Shown here piece by piece: positions 1 to 14,624 of a stretch of DNA of 64,000 nt. The DNA is from Paraphysomonas bandaiensis. Lineage: Eukaryota; Chrysophyceae. The stretch lies in contig CBFFRP010000132.1 of NCBI GenBank assembly GCA_965644295.1, forward strand, positions 218,704 to 282,703, given 5' to 3'. The notes beneath the pieces were generated by a model. It was given only the letters and a program-made list of their open reading frames with translations, did not search any database and was not told the origin of the DNA. A program made the position numbers and the translations under genes. Every line of letters starts with the position of its first letter. The first letter of the stretch is position 1.

Positions 1-1170
1 TATGTATGTATGTATGTATGTATGTATGTATGTATGTATGTATGTATGTATGTATGTATGTATGTATGTATGTATGTATGTATGTATGTATGTATGTATG
101 TATGTATGTATGTATGTATGTATGTATGTATGTATGTATGTATGTATGTATGTATGTATGTATGTATGTATGTATGTATGTATGTATGTATGTATGTATG
201 TATGTATGTATGTATGTATGTATGTATGTATGTATGTATGTATGTATGTATGTATGTATGTATGTATGTATGTATGTATGTATGTATGTATGTATGTATG
301 TATGTATGTATGTATGTATGTATGTATGTATGTATGTATGTATGTATGTATGTATGTATGTATGTATGTATGTATGTATGTATGTATGTATGTATGTATG
401 TATGTATGTATGTATGTATGTATGTATGTATGTATGTATGTATGTATGTATGTATGTATGTATGTATGTATGTATGTATGTATGTATGTATGTATGTATG
501 TATGTATGTATGTATGTATGTATGTATGTATGTATGTATGTATGTATGTATGTATGTATGTATGTATGTATGTATGTATGTATGTATGTATGTATGTATG
601 TATGTATGTATGTATGTATGTATGTATGTATGTATGTATGTATGTATGTATGTATGTATGTATGTATGTATGTATGTATGTATGTATGTATGTATGTATG
701 TATGTATGTATGTATGTATGTATGTATGTATGTATGTATGTATGTATGTATGTATGTATGTATGTATGTATGTATGTATGTATGTATGTATGTATGTATG
801 TATGTATGTATGTATGTATGTATGTATGTATGTACATATGTATGTAGGCATGTATGTATGTATGTATGTATGTGTGTATGTATGTATGTATGTATGTATG
901 TATGTATGTATGTATGTATGTATGTATGTATGTATGTATGTATGTATGTATGTATGTATGTATGTATGTATGTATGTATGTATGTATGTATGTATGTATG
1001 TATGTATGTATGTATGTATGTATGTATGTATGTATGTATGTATGTATGTATGTATGTATGTATGTATGTATGTATGTATGTATGTATGTATGTATGTATG
1101 TATGTATGTATGTATGTATGTATGTATGTATGTATGTATGTATGTATGTATGTATGTATGTATGTATGTA
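1..1170. repeat. (GTAT)n microsatellite, about 1.17 kb
   Basis: An almost perfect tetranucleotide array runs from the window edge to about 1170. The only visible interruptions are at about 832-873 (an ACAT substitution, a GGC and a GTGTG step). The period of 4 leaves all three + frames open, so they give artificial Met-Tyr-Val-Cys polymers that should not be read as proteins. The array ends only about 40 bp upstream of the thiolase start codon, so it may sit within that gene's promoter region. It is probably longer than seen, since it begins at the window edge. Confidence 0.98.
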
Positions 1171-1213
1171 TTGTGAGTGGGATTTTAAGTAATTGGAATG
1201 CAAAGTTTTTAAA

Positions 1214-2605
1214 ATGGCAGCATATATAGTATCAGCTTTGAGAACTGCTGGTGGGAAGAGAGGTCTGTCTCTTGTAACCATACTTCACTCAACGGGGTTG
1301 TTTTATTTGTATGTGTTGTTTTAGGGGGTCGTCTGAGTGGATGGCACCCTGCAGATCTAGGAGGAGCTATACTGAACTCGCTGGTGTGTAAGTCACTTTC
1401 ATTTTAGCAGTAGTGAGTTAGTATGGTGATTTATATAGGTTGAGCAGACTAAAGTGGACCCTGCTCTTATTGATGATGTGATTATGGGGTGTGTGGACCA
1501 GGCCGGAGAACAGTCCTCTAACATCGCTCGTAATGCTGTGCTTTCATCTAACCTCCCAGAGTCAGTGCCAGGAACTTCAATTGATAGGCAGTGTGGATCA
1601 TCTCAGCAAGCTATTCACTTCGCTGCACAGGCTGTCATGTCAGGTACACAGGATATTGTCATTGCCTGTGGGGTGGAGAGTATGACGCGTGTGCCAATGG
1701 GTCTTCCGTCCGTACTTCCGAGGAAGAATAAATTTGGATATTACATGGGACCGAAAATTCAGGCCCGCTACCCAGGCATTGATTTTAGCCAATTCATGGG
1801 CGCAGAAATGATGGCGAAGAAGTATAATCTTTCCCGTGAAGATCTTGATGCTTTCTCTTTGGAAAGCCATGCACGGGCCATTAAAGCGACAAATGAAAAG
1901 CGTTTCGCTGATGAGATTGTGCCACTTGAGACCAGGATATTTGATCCTAAAACTGGAGAGGAGTCACTTCCAGGAGGCATGCACGAGATCGACGAGGGTA
2001 TTCGATTCGATGCTACTCTAGAGAGCATTGGTACGTCCTGATCCAGCATTGTAGTGTTGTGTTGCGTAGTTTCAACGATATACTTTGTTGACGGCATGTG
2101 TATTATAGCGAAAGTAAAGGTGTTGCAAGATGGTGGCGTTATAACTGCAGCGAATGCTAGTCAAATCTGCGATGGTGCTTCAGGCGTCATGATTGTCAAC
2201 GAGCGCGGTCTAAAGCAGCTCGGTATTGAACCGTTGGCTCGGATTCATCATATGAGTGTACTTGGTCACGACCCTGTGATTATGTTAGAAGCCCCTCTAC
2301 CTGCTACAGACCGCGCCCTGTCCCGTGCTAATATGAAAATTAGTGACATCGATCTCTTTGAAGTCAATGAAGCATTTGCTAGCATTCCTTTAGCCTGGCT
2401 TAAGCATACAGGCGCAGACCCAGCAGCAATGAATGTCCACGGTGGAGCAGTTGCTCTCGGCCATCCACTGGGTGGTACTGGGACGAAGCTGATGTCTACT
2501 CTTGTTCATGCATTGAAGCAAAGAAAATTGAGATATGGACTACAGACAATGTGCGAAGGAGGAGGAATGGCGAATGTTACTATCATTGAGAACTTGCGTA
2601 TTTAG
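1214..2605 (+). CDS. Acetyl-CoA acetyltransferase (thiolase), four exons
   Basis: Thiolase-family enzyme that condenses two acetyl-CoA to acetoacetyl-CoA or cleaves 3-ketoacyl-CoA. Exons 1214-1262, 1325-1383, 1439-2030 and 2109-2605 join in frame to 398 aa, the usual family length. The start codon gives the typical N-terminus AYIVSALRTAGGKR. Catalytic features seen: the nucleophile in DRQCGSSQ, the His of the NVHGGAVALGHPLGGTG block, and the C-terminal MCEGGGMA. The apparent TGA at 2039-2041 lies inside intron 3 (donor GTACGT, acceptor TATAG). Intron 1 uses a GTCTGT donor. The protein ends in NLRI, so no peroxisomal PTS1 is seen and there is no clear presequence; cytosolic acetoacetyl-CoA synthesis or a general 3-ketoacyl-CoA thiolase role are both possible. 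Confidence 0.95.
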
Positions 2606-3501
2606 ATATGACTACATGTTATAATGCCAATGCGTCACGTTATATGTTTTTCTGCATGTTGTAGCGCTTGACTAATAAATACACTTGGAATTAACAAATT
2701 TAGTATTCTGAGTTTGTGAAGTCAGAGAAGAAAAAATCAGAGTAGCTTGAATTCGGTGAATATACTGCTATTATGTAGATTACAGAGTTCGTTTTCTTCT
2801 CCTTGTATTGTTTCCTACTAACACACATAAAACAGACCCAAAAATATAAACAGATAAGTTTCCTCTTCTATTCATTTCTATGCAAAAAAGCCCGTACCAA
2901 GCAAAATTCCGCTTTCAAAACGAGATTCGTCACCATATATCTGCTATCTTAACGCGAACTGACTGTAGTGAAAGTTTCAATATGTCCCCTTTGAGGGCTA
3001 CTAGCTACTATTATAATTTTAAATTAGAAAGACTTACAATTAAGATTCATCTTTCATCTTAATACAAGATAGATGATAGTATATGTTATATGTACTAGTT
3101 TGTTCAATGAAATAGATCAAAAACTGAATTAATGATTGTATCTGTTACCTGTTGAGGATTCAGGATCGTCACTGTCAAAAAATTTCAATTTACTGCGCTT
3201 TACTCTCAAGAAGTAGGCCGAATAAGTCTTTCTCTAGTTTTCAACTGTCGGTTACAGACTTCCACGTAAGAAGTTGGTAATATTTTAAATAGATATACAA
3301 GTACTCAGAGGATATAATAATGCTCAACAACTCGAGATACATTTACACCCACTCAATTCGACTCATAATCTAAACATGTTAGACACAAACTACTTTTAAA
3401 AATTATCAAATGATATTGAGAACAAATGTTTTCAATACAGAAGCCGTAATTGGTGAATACATTTTACAATCACAGTTTTGTAGGAAATTAACTTGCTGCT
3501 T
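2606..3501. other. Convergent intergenic region holding a dispersed repeat copy
   Basis: AT-rich sequence between the convergent thiolase and PPDK-like genes. No convincing gene is seen. About 3041-3200 is related to 13515-13660 (see repeat entry). Confidence 0.6.
3041..3200. repeat. Dispersed repeat, copy A
   Basis: Begins TAAGATTCATC, then ATAGTATATGT, TTGTTCAATGAAATA and CAAAAACTGAAT, followed by a GATCG...TCACTGTC block. The same ordered blocks occur at 13515-13660 between the two copies of the duplicated coiled-coil gene. The copies are diverged and differ by small gaps. No coding capacity is seen. Confidence 0.6.
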
Positions 3502-5337
3502 TTAGCGGAAATCTTCAGCGTCAATGACATAGACAAATCCTTCGTCAGTCACAGTTGGCTGCATTTTTACGGCACTGGTCTGAATAAATATGAAGATTAG
3601 ACACATTCTTGTAAGTGCAGACACAATTACGTAAATAAGTATGTGCACTTTACACGAGCACTGTGCCTTACCTCCAAAATATACAGTTTTCCGTCTTCAA
3701 CAGTAAATTCCACGTACTACAAATAACCAACAAATAAGTCAGAACTTTGAATATACACAAATATTGAGTATTCCATACCTGCACATCTCTGTTATAGTGT
3801 TCCTGTAAAGTATCGAAGTGACGTTCCAATTGGTCGTATATTTCCGGGTCCACATCCTTTCGTGAAATCAAGGAACATACTACTCGAAAGAATATGACGT
3901 ACCCATATACTCGCCGATTCGCGACTCCCATCCACAGCATCTACACCTTCCCCCTTTCGTACATATGCTCCTGATATGAGAGGGTAGACATTTAGTGTTT
4001 ACACAAAAACACGAAAAATGATACACAACACAGATCGCCGACTCCAAACGCTTACACTGAACACAATTCATAGTCACTACCACCTACCTCGGATGTGGTA
4101 GTCACCACCTTTGAGGGCATTCGCTGCCACTGCAATACCAGTCCCTGAGCGCGAATTCATGTTTCCAAAGACCATTTGCTACATACCAAATGCGTTAAAT
4201 ATTCAATTGTCATTCAAGAACCTTCTGCAAGGACGCTATTGTATAGATCTACCTGAACAGTTACGGCCACGCCGGCACTAGCAGGGATAGAATGAGCTTG
4301 ACGATAGTCTGCAACCCTAAATATCCAAAAAGTAGGGTAAAATGCGAGAACTACCCCAAGCTTATATGTTATTCACAAACAGGAAACCAATAAAGCATTC
4401 TCAAAGTTATATGATGATGATGATGTGTAATTATGGCGACCATCATTTCATACGTGAGCACATACTTCACTTACCTATCCTCATTCCATTGCATAAAAAG
4501 GGCTTCAATCGCCATTCTCAGTTGCTCATAAGGATCATCAGGAACATCAACAATCCGCTTGAATTCCCCGATGCAATACAACAGAGAGTCAGTAGAAAGC
4601 TTGTGATCTTCGTCAACGCCATCTCGCTCCCTCGCATGACTAAGAATTCTCTCGTATTTTCCTGCATCTGCTTTCAAAACAATGGTGCCGAACATTTGTA
4701 AGAATCGGCGCTGTGTGTCCACTGCAAAATGACGGTAACGATTGTGCGGGCCGGCAATCGCGTCCACAATGGAGTCATTAATTCCGACATTAAGAATGGA
4801 CTCGAACTGGCTATATATACATCATGACATCAGTTATACAGTATTATCTCAAATATACTACTATCATGGAATATAAAGAATCACGCAAACACTGTAGGCA
4901 CTTAACCCACCCTGGCATTTTCACTGTGGACCCAGCCCTCACAGAAAGCAAAAGAGGACTCGGCTTATCATCTGTCACGCCTCCAAACTTTTTGTGAGAA
5001 TCTCGCTCAATACAATAAACAGCATCTCGATGCAAGTCCAGGAGGTGCTCAGTCATTTCATATCCATTCTCATAATACTCTCTGCAGGCAGCAGTGGTAA
5101 TGATAAACCCAGGAGGAACAGGAAGATTGAGCCTGAGAAACATATCACGCACTCTTTATGTTCAATCTATCGAATAATATCATATCAGTACCGTTTCATT
5201 TCACATAAATTAGCCCCCTTAATACCCAGCATCTCAATATCGTCAATAGAGCCCTCGTGAAACTCATACACATTCTTCTGGAAGTGATCAGTCATCTGAC
5301 GAGTGAGTTTTCTTCCAGGCTTTCTCAGGAAGTCCAT
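3502..5337 (-). CDS. Stand-alone PPDK N-terminal ATP-grasp domain protein, nine exons
   Basis: Related to the nucleotide-binding N-terminal domain of pyruvate phosphate dikinase. Exons on the minus strand: 5337-5192, 5132-4911, 4810-4475, 4316-4253, 4178-4088, 3970-3903, 3856-3779, 3716-3672, 3579-3502; total 375 aa, phases consistent throughout. Family motifs in order: LGIKGANLCEM, LPVPPGF, LLSVRAGSTVKMPG, NVGIND, RRFLQMFGT, QMVFGNMNSRSGTG, GEGVDAVDGSR, PEIYDQLERHF, VEFTVEDGKLYILET. In full PPDK the last block is followed by the phosphohistidine domain and PEP/pyruvate barrel (about 500 more residues). Here the frame stops 24 residues later at a TAA, and nothing downstream resembles those domains. 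LQTR of the family reads LETS here. It cannot run the whole PPDK reaction alone; a regulatory or partner-dependent phosphotransfer role is speculation. Confidence 0.85.
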
Positions 5338-5487
5338 TCTTCTAACGATTCAAAGTTTTCGATAAGTGTATGTATATCTTAATAATCTTTATGATAACTA
5401 TAATGAGGAGAGATGTACATACATACAGCACATACTGCTGCCGTGTAGGTGGAATATGTGTGCGTAGCTACATCTATAGCAGCGGAG

Positions 5488-5507
5488 GTATACCGTATAC
5501 AGCAGTA
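5488..5507. promoter_or_regulatory. Paired GTATAC palindrome with CAGCAGTA
   Basis: GTATAC at 5488-5493 and 5495-5500, the second running into AGCAGTA (5501-5507). It lies 150 bp upstream of the PPDK-like start codon. One of several occurrences of the same arrangement upstream of genes in this window. The function is inferred from recurrence only. Confidence 0.45.
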
Positions 5508-7015
5508 TCCTCCCTGCTGCAAGATGGAACACGGTAGAAAGAATGATGGAAGGATATACCACGTACAGAGTATACAGCTGTAGGAATCCTACCCTGTATC
5601 TTGGTTTTTGAACACACTTTTAGGGGAACAAGGGCGTCATGTGGCTTTTTAGCAGAAAAACGAAAGCTATGTAGGAATTCCTAGTTTTCTTGGAGTAAAA
5701 GTATCAATATCTCCATCCATTGTATCGCTCTACAAAGTGGACGAAGCAATCTTCGGCCTGGTGCCTGCTGTGATGATATGATACAAGAGTATATCTAGAT
5801 ATAGTTATGTGATATGGATATACAGCGTCCGCATATTACGTACGTGATGTTGTGACCTTATGCTGCATTCAATTATTCACATCTCGATATGGATAAGGGA
5901 TAATGGATCGGAGGACAGACAGTATTGCGCCTGGTCCATGTTGTAGTCCTCGCATAACGAAGTGGTGGAAATAATCTCCGATATCACAATACAGACTCCA
6001 CCCATAATTAATTTGCAGATCAACGTTGCTGAACTATACAATGATTGTCATTGCATCATATTCTCATGGACAACCTCCGTGATAACAGTGTACAGAATGA
6101 ACATCTGTACATTAATTACAATTAGCTCCATCATCTAATCTGTAGAATATCGGTGGAAATGAGAATGTTTATTGTTCATGCTTAGTTTTATTGTGTGTAT
6201 AGGGTTATAATAGCCATTCTCCATCATGCCACGGAATTTCAACTTACCATTATATAGAAAGAATTCCACTAGTCCATGCTTAGTATTAGTCCCATTCCGA
6301 TATCCTACCCTGGAGTTGTGGTTATATATATGTAAATAAGCCATAAATAGATCTACTTGCGTCACTCAGACACTATTACCAGACTTGCCTAATAATTAAT
6401 GATTTTAAAGTGATAATTGGTAAATGTTGCCAATTAATTGTAATTACTTGGCTGGCTTAATTATATATAGATATATAGCATCTTAAAATGTATAGCTACT
6501 CATCATAGGTACAAATTCATCATCTGTTAGCATAGAAGAAGTTTGGCCATGTATGTGCACAGCACACAGTCATGTTACCATATATGTGTGGCACGATTAC
6601 GATATACGATAAACCCTACTAATTCTGATGGAGAGGGAAGCCAAGTGATGTCTGCAGTCTGCACAATACGTACTTGTGTCATGCGTGGTAACGAGAAGGC
6701 CTGTATATTCTTCAATTGAGGGGAGGCTTAGCACGGTGGTTGCTGCAGCAGTGTGAAATGTATAAATATATTACTATTGTATATTGTAGTACCAAGGAGT
6801 TCTGGTCCAACATACTTGCCACATTAACGAGACACTTAATCTGTAGTTCTAGTAGAAACGGGTTGTTTTAATTTTACGGTTATATGTTTCATTGAAAAAT
6901 TCTACTAGGTATTACTGCGGCTAGCAGTAGGGACTCTAACTTTCTACAGTAGTACACCTTGTTGATCATATCACTCTGACTACTCACGTGTTACATCAAG
7001 GTCAATCGGCTTATC
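5508..7015. other. Intergenic, about 1.5 kb, no gene recognised
   Basis: AT-rich, with short unrelated frames only. No RNA gene, repeat or conserved protein motif was recognised. Confidence 0.5.
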
Positions 7016-9549
<2,534 letters not shown>

Positions 9550-12132
9550 CTAACACCTCGTAATCGATATCAGTTTTATTTCTAACATTTCGGCTATAAA
9601 ACGACACTGTTCTGCTATTTGTGCTAAAGGCGACGTTTGGGTTTGTGCTTCAGTATTCCACAGTACAGCCAAATTGTACTCGGCGAAATTACTGGAGCTT
9701 CTATTGTTGAAGCTGTATAGTAAATTATTCATCATATCCATGTACCCATCAGTACTCAGTAAATTCTCTGTCCACCGATAACTGGTGTCCGTACTTGGTA
9801 CAACAGTTGACATGTATATTCGAATAGATTCGAGCTCAAAGTTTCCCACTGGCCAACCGTCACGGGAAATTATGGTACTGTCACTTTCACTTGGTGATAT
9901 ATACAATCGCGTCCCACGAGAAGTTGCATTCAGAAAAGGCATCTCAGTCGTGAAAGAGCAGAGCGAAGAGCTCTGGAGCTGAAACTGCCTCGGTGTATAG
10001 GAGTTCGGTCGCAGAAATAAAGTCATACCAACTGACGCACTTAAAGTAGGTGACGAAGTTGGAAGTGACGTCGACGGTGATGATGTGGGAAGTGATGTAG
10101 GAGATGTGCAAAAAGTAGAATCATACTCGGCATTTTCTAAATAGTCACAAGAATTTTCGACAAAATACCCCAATAGCTTCCATGTGGCCCTCACAGAACT
10201 TTCTTCATCTTTACATAGATATGGCTCAAGAGGATCTGTCACACTTGTGCGATTAGGAGCAAAATGATATCGGTCCACCCCAACATAGTGTGCAGCACCA
10301 CAATTGATGGAAAATAGGGGCTGAGTATAAGAATGAGGAGTGGTGTAACCAGAGCAGCGAACTTCACCGCAAGTGTGCGAGCCATTCACAGCGGCACCAA
10401 AGCGAACAGTATCATATGAGTATAATACCACTGCACGCCCTTCCCTATCGCCTTCGCTGTCGACCCATTGGTAAGTCTGATCTACCCACTTCAGTGCCTC
10501 TGCATCAATGTCCGATAGGCGGTCAGTTATCACATATTGGCGATTGTAATATGTGCTTCCCGGATGTAGAGTTAAAAAAGCATTAATTGTAAATACCGTG
10601 TAGTCACGGTCATCCTTGGTACCTGCAATTATATATAATATGAGACACAGAAAAGGGAGAGTGGGTGTTATGTACACAATATATGCCGCAGACTTCTAAC
10701 ATTCTAGCTTCTCACGTTCACTCAGTGGTATATTTACGTGATATAATTTGCACTATTTATTTACAACCCAATTTTCCATACCTGCAGTGCCAACCCGAAC
10801 ACGAGAAGGGGCCGTCATCCAATCGTTATTAGGGTCGTCAGACTCTGCATCAATTCCATGAACCCAAGTCAAAGCCAAGTTATCCTCTTTCCTTTTGCCG
10901 AAATCCGCGTAGGTCACTGTGATGATATCATTCTCAATGAATATGGAGTTGATGACGTCAACCGTTACGTTCGGCCAAAAGAATAAAGTGTTGCCATTGT
11001 GGGCCCAATGTAATACACCCTTCACATACACGCTTTGCCCTCTCGGATTGGTGAATAACAAGTCACCGTACGTGGAAACAGATAGCGTCACAGTAGATTG
11101 AATTGTCATGCGGGCGGTGTACCTTCCCCAGCTCGCAGTATGGCCAACACTCTCGGAGCACGAATTGTTTCGCGAAGGAATTAGCTGTACAGCGACGGCA
11201 TCGTCATCATTACAGTCTACCTCCGATCCTGAGTTGTCTCCACACGGAACGCTAAATTCACTTTCCAGAGGAATATTTTCAGTAAATGTAGTATAGCCAC
11301 CAAGGTCTTCAAGGTTAGGTCTTGTTTCAGATCCAAATGACAAGAGTGGGTCCACTAAATCAGCTTCTCCTGGATTGGATTTGGATGCGTGCAGAACATC
11401 ATGGAGAACTGAGGTACGTACTCCACCCCATGGTACATTGAAATACGAATAGCTATCGGAGCCATAGTTGGATCTCCCATTCTGAATTGCCCACGTCATT
11501 TCCACCACACCATTGCCACAGTCACGATAGCGTGTGTAATAAAGTGCTGAGCTATAGAAAGCCGTGGGAACATGTGCCTGTTGCCCCCAGGAGGCAAAGC
11601 GACATTCCCTGCCACTGCAGTGTTTAGCAACATTAGGAGAGTAAAATGGGTTCTCACGAAGTATATCTTCGTTCTGATACGTTCCAGCTTGATGTATAAA
11701 ATAAGGATCCTCTGGGGGATCGTTTAGAGTCGAATCGACAGCCACCAATTGCCAGACCTCATCGATCCACGGGGCATCAGAGTGTTGTTGCGGCGGCATG
11801 GCTTCACCATACGGTCCAACATAGCTATATATATTTCCACCATGACCCACTCTGAGGGACCAAGTTTTGTTAACATTATTATCCACGTGAGACAACTCTG
11901 CCAAGAAAGCGTCCTTTTCGAACGGTGCACTCAGAATATCCCACTTAGAGCTGCTATTGGTCCAACTAAAATCAAATGTGAAGGTAGTTTCTCCACCACC
12001 TACACATAGCGCACTGGATTCGGGGAGAATATCCTCAGTGAGTGCGTCTTCTAGAGTGACTTGTGCACTCATGCGGCTCACAATGCACAGGACGAGTGTT
12101 GCTCTCCACCTCCATAACACACCCACTGTCAT
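9550..12132 (-). CDS. Large secreted protein of unknown function, two exons
   Basis: Exons 12132-10782 and 10622-9550 give 807 aa. The first ATG in frame (MTVGVLWRWR...) provides a hydrophobic signal peptide ending near MSAQ, so the product is probably exported. The body is rich in Cys, Asn, Trp and NxS/T sequons. It contains a striking block in exon 1 (FIHQAGTYQNED, AKHCSGRECRFASWGQQAHV, YYTRYRDCGNGV, NVPWGGVRTSVL) that looks like a conserved globular domain. Exon 2 carries a short Ser/Pro/Thr linker (SPTSLPTSSPS repeated) like that of the LRR gene at 19872, and then a C-terminal domain. No transmembrane segment is evident at the C-terminus. I cannot name the family; a cell-surface or matrix role is inference. 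The intron is 159 nt (GTATGG...TTGCAG). Confidence 0.8.
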
Positions 12133-12567
12133 ACTACTCTCCACCTCCCTATAAAATTATAGGCATATCATATTCAGATCCTGCATGCCGTGCATGCATT
12201 GCACTGTGCTATTGGTGCTGGCTGCGCAAGCAATCAAGAGTCCACATCGTCGTATGTCCAGAGGCGCCGTAACGGTATAGGAATTCCTAGCTGGAGGTGT
12301 GTATAGTATGCGCAGTGGTAGAACATACCGGTAGAGGGTGAGTGCAGGTGGTCCGTGGACAGCAGTAGAGGTATACGTATACCGGTATACAGCAGGTGGT
12401 GTGGATACACTGCCTGTATATCTATGTACATATGTACACGCACTGCATGCATATTCTCTTCTGCTCTATACGAACATTTGGCTGCATGTTCTGTGAGCTC
12501 CTACACATACACACATACACACACTTGTCAGTAGAAGCACTGCACTATTACTCGACTCTGATCTATC
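12133..12567. other. Divergent intergenic region
   Basis: Lies between the secreted-protein gene (-) and the coiled-coil gene (+). It contains the GTATAC cluster at 12371-12390 and short (CA)-rich tracts. No gene is recognised. Confidence 0.5.
12371..12390. promoter_or_regulatory. Triple GTATAC cluster
   Basis: GTATAC at 12371-12376, 12377-12382 and 12385-12390, the last running into AGCAGG. It is roughly midway between two divergent start codons (12132 minus, 12630 plus). Confidence 0.45.
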
Positions 12568-12629
12568 GCAACTGTTGTTATTGACGTCACTCCTCGGCAA
12601 GAGACATCTCTCAATCCATTGACGTTAGC

Positions 12630-13310
12630 ATGGACCCCTATGAAGAGAATGTGTTTAAGGAGCAGTACGGCAGCCCGGACACTCTCCCTTCTGTTGAGGT
12701 GCAGCTGCGGGATAAGATCATCAAGTATAAGGCTGAACTAAAGGAGAAAAACAGGAAAATAAAGTATCTGGCGAAGCAGCTCACTGAGAAAGAGGACATT
12801 ATCCGCAACTTATTGAGCATACTTGAGCGCTACCACTCACCGGATATTCCTCTACCTGAGCGACCTCTGCGATCCATCAGCGATGATTCATATGGACAAT
12901 ATGGGCGTGTAATGTCCAGTAATTATGTGTCGAGCGCTGTTGCACACAACCAGAAGCTGGAGTCGAAGGTACAGGACCTTACCCAGAAAAATAAGATGCT
13001 AAAACAAAAGCTCAAGGAGCAAAGAAACCGATTGGATGAAGTTGATATATTACGCCAAATTCTGTCCGTAGATGAGCAGATTGAACGGAACCAGCAAGAA
13101 GAAATTAAGGGTCTACAAGAAGTTGCTTCCAGGCAACAGAAAGAGAACTTTGCACTGCAGCGGCAACATTCTCACGACGGCGTTATTAATGGCGAAGCGA
13201 ATTCAGGTGTAAAGCGCCCGTCCCCAGCCAAGCGCCTGCTCAAACAGCGATCAATCAAGGTTATTGAGGAAGTTCACAATATACTAGATCAGAGGAAATC
13301 ATCGTATTGA
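12630..13310 (+). CDS. Coiled-coil protein, 226 aa, intact copy
   Basis: Intronless frame of 226 codons. Residues about 25-70 (LRDKIIKYKAELKEKNRKI...) and 105-175 are heptad-like and Lys/Glu/Gln-rich, so two coiled-coil segments are predicted around a Ser/Pro-rich linker (PDIPLPERPLRS). The C-terminus is basic (VKRPSPAKRLLKQRS). No enzymatic motif is seen and I do not recognise the family; a structural or scaffold protein is likely. The gene is duplicated immediately downstream at 13744, including 62 bp of 5' sequence. The TGACGTCA-like block at about 12580 lies just upstream. Confidence 0.75.
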   Translation: MDPYEENVFKEQYGSPDTLPSVEVQLRDKIIKYKAELKEKNRKIKYLAKQLTEKEDIIRNLLSILERYHSPDIPLPERPLRSISDDSYGQYGRVMSSNYVSSAVAHNQKLESKVQDLTQKNKMLKQKLKEQRNRLDEVDILRQILSVDEQIERNQQEEIKGLQEVASRQQKENFALQRQHSHDGVINGEANSGVKRPSPAKRLLKQRSIKVIEEVHNILDQRKSSY

Positions 13311-13684
13311 TTGATGTTGATTCATGTGTATGATGATTTTTAGTCGGTTTTTGATATCGGTACGTGTTATTAGCTTATACCGCAACAGAATTGTAGAATA
13401 AGTAAAATAATGATGTGCAATAAATGCTTTTGAGCCCGTAAGGTCATAATTTTTAGGATAGTCTGCCCGTATACATTCTCACATGAGCTTGTTGTGCGGC
13501 CAAGAGGTTGCTCTTAAGATTCATCATAATATAGTATATGTGAATTACATTGTTCAATAAAATATATCTCAAACTGAATAAAAGATAGTATATGTTGAAG
13601 AATCATGATCGGCATTATAACGATAGTCATTGTCGGTTAAATTTCTAATTTATTCCGTTGCACGTAAATACTGTATAAATCAAA
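13311..13684. other. Spacer between gene duplicates, with dispersed repeat copy B
   Basis: Holds the 3' region of the intact copy, including AATAAA-like tracts at about 13420, and the repeat at 13515-13660. No coding content is seen. Confidence 0.5.
13515..13660. repeat. Dispersed repeat, copy B
   Basis: Same block order as 3041-3200: TAAGATTCATC, ATAGTATATGT, TTGTTCAATAAAATA, CAAACTGAATAA, then a GATCGGCAT...TCATTGTCGG end. It lies just upstream of the second gene copy. Confidence 0.6.
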
Positions 13685-13743
13685 ATTGTTGTTATTGACG
13701 TCACTCCTCGGCAAGAGACATCTCTCAATCCATTGACGTTAGC

Positions 13744-14438
13744 ATGGACCCCTATGAAGAGAATGTGTTTAAGGAGCAGTACGGCAGCCCGGACACTCTT
13801 CCTTCTGTTGAGGTGCAGCTGCGGGTTAAGATCATCAAGTATAAGGCTGAACTAAAGGAGAAAAACAGGAAAATAAAGTATCTGGCGAAGCAGCTCACTG
13901 AGAAAGAGGACATTATCCGCAACTTATTGAGCATACTTGAGCGCTACCACTCACCGGATATTCCTCTGCCTGAGAGCGACCTCTGCGATCCATCAGCGAT
14001 GATTCATATGGACAATATGGGCGTGTAATGTCCAGTAATTATGTGTCGAGCGCTGTTGCACACAACCAGAAGCTGGAGTCGAATGTACAGGACCTCACCC
14101 AGAAAAATAAGATGCTAAAACAAAAGCTCAAGGAGCAAAAAAACCGATTGGATGAAGTTGATATATTACGCCAAATTCTGTCCGTAGATGAGCAGATTGA
14201 ACGGAACCAGCAAGAAGAAATTAAGGGTCTACAAGAAGTTGCTTCCAGGCAACAGAAAGAGAACTTTGCACTGCAGCGGCAACATTCTCACGACGGCGTT
14301 ATTAATGGCGAAGCGAATTCAGGTGTAAAGCGCCCGTCCCCAGCCAAGCGCCTGCTCAAACAGCGATCAATCAAGGTTATTGAGGAAGTTCACAATATAC
14401 TAGATCAGAGGAAATACAGATACTGTATTTATACATAA
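13744..14438 (+). pseudogene. Second copy of the coiled-coil gene, frameshifted
   Basis: The segment from about 13685 to 14414 repeats 12568-13299 at nearly full identity, including the 5' flank. A 2-nt insertion (CCTGAGAGCGACC here versus CCTGAGCGACC in the first copy, at about 13973) breaks the frame, so residues 1-77 are followed by 17 out-of-frame codons and a TAA TG overlap. The C-terminal half reopens at 14028. A few substitutions (for example Asp28 to Val, Lys to Asn) are also seen. The homology ends at GAGGAAAT, and the tail then reads into unrelated AT-rich sequence, losing the original stop. Most likely a young pseudogene; expression as two short proteins is possible but unsupported. 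Confidence 0.85.
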
Positions 14439-14624
14439 TACTAATATAGTTATAATAGTACTTATATATATCGAAATTGCTGATATATGAATGCATGTTC
14501 GTAAAACATTTTTGCGTTGAAAATCTATTTTTAGGATGAAACCAGAACAGAATAAATTCATTGTCTTTATCTTCCATAAATCTTATAAAAATGAGCGATA
14601 AGTTTCTACGCTGATACTGTACGA

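Noticed and set aside
2-1229. Long open frames encoding repeated Met-Tyr-Val-Cys
   Set aside because: Products of the tetranucleotide microsatellite in all three frames; no real protein signal.
2039-2041. Thiolase interpreted as two separate genes split by TGA
   Set aside because: A GTACGT...TATAG intron joins the halves in frame, and the fused protein has normal family length.
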